A stretch of 64,000 nucleotides of DNA from assembly GCF_003031585.1 (NCBI RefSeq), contig NZ_PWAA01000022.1, positions 62,001 through 126,000 on the forward strand. Direction: 5' to 3'. Both the position numbers and the translations under genes were made by a program. The notes beneath the pieces were generated by a model that was given only the letters and a program-made list of their open reading frames with translations, ran no database searches and had not been told where the DNA came from. Of the stretch, positions 61,828 through 64,000 are shown in pieces; the first letter of the stretch is position 1; each line of letters begins with the position of its first letter. The stretch is from Thalassobius sp. I31.1. Its GTDB lineage: Bacteria; Pseudomonadota; Alphaproteobacteria; Rhodobacterales; Rhodobacteraceae.

Positions 61828-62640
61828 TTAATTCAGCCCCAGCACATCCAGCATGTCATAGGCGCCCGGTTTCTGATCCAGCCCCCAAAGTACGGCTTTC
61901 ATTGCACCACGGGCGTAAATGCTGCGGTCACTTGCGGCATGGCGCAGGGTGATACGTTCACCGGGGCCTGCGAACAGCACATCATGTTCGCCAATGATGT
62001 CGCCGCCGCGGATGTTGGAAAATCCGATATGGCCGCGTTCACGTTTGCCGGTGATGCCGTGGCGGGCGTTATCGGACACCTCTTGCAGATCCACGCCACG
62101 GCCATCCGCCGCCGCTTCGCCCAGCATCAGGGCGGTGCCGGATGGCGCGTCGACTTTCTGATTGTGGTGGGCTTCGATCACTTCGATGTCGAAATCTTCA
62201 TCCAGAGCCGCGGCAACTTTTTTTGTCAGCTGCACCAGCAGATTGACACCCAGGCTCATGTTGCCGGCGCGCACAATGCGCGCATGCAGGGCGGCGAAAC
62301 CAAGACGTTCAATGTGGTGGTCTTCAAAGCCGGTGGTGCCGATCACATGCACAGCACGGGCTTGTGCTGCGAGATCTGCAAAAGCGACAGAGGCATCCGG
62401 GGAGGTGAAATCAATCACGGCCTGGGCTTTGGAAAACGCTTCCAGCGCATCGTCCGTCACCGCAACACCAAGTGCAGCGCCGCCCATGGCTTCGCCCACA
62501 TCGCGCCCGATCCAGTCATGGCCGGGACGTTCCAGCGCGCCGACAAGACGCAGCTTATCGCTGGCGGAAATCGTTTTGATCAGCATCTGGCCCATACGGC
62601 CGGACGCCCCTGTAATCACCACACCGGGCAGATATGTCAT
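61828..62640 (-). CDS. dapB: 4-hydroxy-tetrahydrodipicolinate reductase
   Basis: A 270-residue enzyme of the lysine/diaminopimelate pathway. The NAD(P)H site [15 protein letters not shown] lies near 7-21, and the substrate motif is [15 protein letters not shown] near 151-165. The family C-terminus is present. I chose the ATG at 62640 because GGAG lies eight bases upstream and the frame extension to 62727 has no family support. It diverges from rbfA across 100 bp. Confidence 0.97.
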   Translation of the reverse strand: MTYLPGVVITGASGRMGQMLIKTISASDKLRLVGALERPGHDWIGRDVGEAMGGAALGVAVTDDALEAFSKAQAVIDFTSPDASVAFADLAAQARAVHVIGTTGFEDHHIERLGFAALHARIVRAGNMSLGVNLLVQLTKKVAAALDEDFDIEVIEAHHNQKVDAPSGTALMLGEAAADGRGVDLQEVSDNARHGITGKRERGHIGFSNIRGGDIIGEHDVLFAGPGERITLRHAASDRSIYARGAMKAVLWGLDQKPGAYDMLDVLGLN

Positions 62641-62705
62641 CTTGCGCACTCCATTTTCCTTAACAGCAGGCAATAGCCTGATCGTGGCCGTGTGAAAACC
62701 CCTGC

Positions 62706-62734
62706 TTGCACCGCCGCGCGCACGCATTTACACG
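62706..62734 (+). promoter_or_regulatory. Candidate rbfA promoter, near-leaderless
   Basis: TTGCAC (62706-62711), a 17-base spacer and TACACG (62729-62734), only six bases before the rbfA ATG. The predicted start site falls at the start codon. Confidence 0.4.
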
Positions 62735-62740
62735 GGGTAT

Positions 62741-63157
62741 ATGGCAAAGAATTCACATAACGCCGGGCGTGGCCCGTCACAGCGGCAGCTTCGCGTCGGC
62801 GAACTGATCCGTCGCAATCTGTCCGAAATCCTGATGCGTGGTGATATCCACGATCCGGATCTGAACCGTATTTCGATCACCGTGGGCGAGGTGCGCTGCA
62901 CCCCGGACCTGCATATCGCAACCGCTTTTATCCTGCCTCTGGGCGGTGAAGGTGCGGAAGACGCCCTGTCGCTTTTGCGCAAGAACCGCCATGAAATCCG
63001 CCGGATGATTGGGAAAAAGATGGCGCTGAAACACACGCCGGAACTGCGCTATGAAATCGACATGACCTTTGACCAGATGGATGCGACCCGCCGTCTTCTG
63101 GACAATGATAAGGTAAAGCGCGATGTTGCCCTGCCTGATGAGGAAGATGACATTTGA
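62741..63157 (+). CDS. rbfA: Ribosome-binding factor A
   Basis: A 138-residue KH-like RNA-binding protein needed for late 30S maturation and cold adaptation. Conserved features include RVGELIRRNLSEILMRG near 18-34, the VGEVRCTPDLHIATAF strand and RRMIGKKMALKHTPELRYEID near 86-106. The stop overlaps the following TTG start. The next core gene truB acts in the same tRNA/ribosome biogenesis context. Confidence 0.96.
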   Translation: MAKNSHNAGRGPSQRQLRVGELIRRNLSEILMRGDIHDPDLNRISITVGEVRCTPDLHIATAFILPLGGEGAEDALSLLRKNRHEIRRMIGKKMALKHTPELRYEIDMTFDQMDATRRLLDNDKVKRDVALPDEEDDI

Positions 63158-63879
63158 AGAAACTGATTGCCGCATATCTTTGCCTTCTGTCCCCTGCTTT
63201 TGCAGCGGGTGGTCCGTGCGAAGATGTGACCTGGCTTGATCAGTCTTTCACAATTTGCGAGGTGCAGGCCAATGCGGACCTGCGCCTTTTTCATTCCGAT
63301 GCGGATGGCGAAGTGATGGGGCATTTTTCCACCATCAACAATAATCTGCCCGACGGCCAGGCGCTGGGCTTTGCGATGAATGCGGGCATGTATCACGATG
63401 ATTACAGCCCGGTTGGTCTTTATATCGAAGGCGGCGCAGAAAAATCTGCCCTGGCCTCTGGCGGTGGGTTTGGCAACTTTGGTCTGACACCAAATGGTGT
63501 GTTTTGCATTGGCGACACGCTGAATGTGATTGAAACCAACGCGTTTCGCGAAAGCAAGCCCAGCTGTGAATATGCCACGCAATCCGGCCCGATGCTGGTG
63601 ATTGATGGGGCACTGCATCCGCGCCTGCTGCCGGATGGCAGGTCTAAACACATCCGCAATGGTGTGGGTACATCTGCCGACGGGCAACGCGCGGTGTTCG
63701 CGATTTCCAATGAACGTGTAAATTTCCACGATTTCGCAACGCTGTTCCGGGATTACCTGAACCTGCCCAACGCGCTTTACTTTGATGGTAAAGTGTCCCG
63801 GCTTTACAATGGAACCACCGGGCGATCTGATTTTGGTTTCTCGGTTGGTGCGATTGTCGGCACGGTTGTAACCCCCTAA
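63154..63879 (+). CDS. Phosphodiester glycosidase-like exported protein (DUF2233)
   Basis: A 241-residue protein with a signal peptide (LIAAYLCLLSPAFA, cleavage after AFA near 18). The core of the NAGPA/DUF2233 family is evident: FAMNAGMYHDDYSPVGLYIEGG near 73-94 (in part), ATQSGPMLVIDG and FFAISNERVNFHDFA-like FAISNERVNF. Family enzymes hydrolyse phosphodiester-linked sugars. It starts with TTG overlapping the rbfA stop, and GAGGAAG lies upstream. Substrate is unknown. Confidence 0.88.
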   Translation: MKKLIAAYLCLLSPAFAAGGPCEDVTWLDQSFTICEVQANADLRLFHSDADGEVMGHFSTINNNLPDGQALGFAMNAGMYHDDYSPVGLYIEGGAEKSALASGGGFGNFGLTPNGVFCIGDTLNVIETNAFRESKPSCEYATQSGPMLVIDGALHPRLLPDGRSKHIRNGVGTSADGQRAVFAISNERVNFHDFATLFRDYLNLPNALYFDGKVSRLYNGTTGRSDFGFSVGAIVGTVVTP

Positions 63880-63882
63880 CGC

Positions 63883-63911
63883 TTGACGCAGAGGCCGCCG
63901 CCCGTTAGCAG
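63883..63911 (+). promoter_or_regulatory. Candidate truB promoter
   Basis: TTGACG (63883-63888), a 17-base spacer and TAGCAG (63906-63911), 30 bases before the truB ATG. The G+C-rich inverted repeat GCCGCC/GGCGGT spans the spacer and -10. Confidence 0.6.
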
Positions 63912-63941
63912 GCGGTTTCCATAAGAAACAAAGGTCTGAAC

Positions 63942-64000
63942 ATGGCACGCAAGCGCAAAGGTCGCGATATTTCTGGCTGGCTGGTGATTGATAAACCGGC
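63942..64000 (+). CDS. truB: tRNA pseudouridine-55 synthase TruB (3' end outside window)
   Basis: Only the first 19 codons are present. They read MARKRKGRDISGWLVIDKP, and the GWLVIDKPA opening is the usual start of TruB, which makes pseudouridine 55 in the tRNA T loop. It follows rbfA and the glycosidase gene and has its own promoter. Confidence 0.85.
   Translation, partial: MARKRKGRDISGWLVIDKP

Overview
The window is a 64 kb piece of a Rhodobacterales (Roseobacter-clade) alphaproteobacterial chromosome. The evidence is the gene order mutM - enoyl-CoA hydratase - rpsT - dnaA - dnaN - recF - gyrB, the order M16 peptidase pair - DUF3035 lipoprotein - lspA - purH - heparinase - rsmB - DUF1674, a MutL with its own endonuclease motif, alphaproteobacterial-type heat-shock and SOS promoter elements, and TAXI-type TRAP and Liv-type ABC transport. 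Almost all of it is core genome. I see no insertion sequence, prophage, integron or CRISPR array, and no gene-free stretch longer than 300 bases.

Layout. (1) 1-2.5 kb: the 3' part of a fused TRAP permease with a translationally coupled universal stress protein. (2) 2.6-5.8 kb: flagellar genes, with flgJ-like and flgN-like on the minus strand divergent from fliK-flgD. (3) 5.8-8.1 kb: ubiE-ubiB for ubiquinone, divergent from mutM. (4) 8.1-18.7 kb: mutM, enoyl-CoA hydratase, rpsT, then a rhodanese gene leading into dnaA, dnaN, recF, a nucleotidyltransferase, a LysE exporter and gyrB. (5) 18.7-26.3 kb: clpB, two small unknown genes, pyrF, an SPFH/NfeD membrane-quality pair, dinB and an N-formylglutamate amidohydrolase. 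(6) 26.4-27.8 kb: tRNA-Val, rpmJ and an outer-membrane protein gene. (7) 27.9-36.3 kb: a minus-strand uptake and activation cluster of an acyl-CoA ligase, LivG-H-M-K-F and a PaaK-like ligase. (8) 36.5-40.2 kb: two tandem Lin0512-family genes followed by a hybrid kinase, a response regulator and a WGR-domain protein. (9) 40.2-46 kb: split lysine-saccharopine enzymes and a GST, divergent from a single-subunit formate dehydrogenase. (10) 46.3-48.4 kb: a Hint-domain protein and a DUF481 protein. (11) 48.4-60.2 kb: a long minus-strand run of rmuC-mutL, an M16 protease pair, a lipoprotein, lspA, purH, heparinase and rsmB. (12) 60.3-64 kb: DUF1674, NIPSNAP, an MBL hydrolase, dapB, rbfA, a phosphodiester glycosidase and the start of truB.

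How the parts relate. The dnaA-gyrB block supplies initiation, clamp, recombination and topology functions. mutM, dinB, rmuC and mutL are separate repair genes, and dinB carries a near-consensus LexA box. clpB and the SPFH-NfeD pair each have an RpoH-like promoter. The Liv cluster combines an importer with two adenylate-forming proteins, which suggests uptake plus CoA activation of a carboxylic acid rather than simple amino-acid uptake.

No gene cluster is a clear new system. The best leads are the Liv/ligase cluster with its P-loop-deficient PaaK-like protein, the Lin0512 pair next to a soluble phosphorelay, the nucleotidyltransferase placed between recF and gyrB, and a formate dehydrogenase that lacks one of the usual N-terminal iron-sulfur sites. 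Domain assignments are from reading the translated sequence. No database search was run, and all promoter and terminator calls are by eye.
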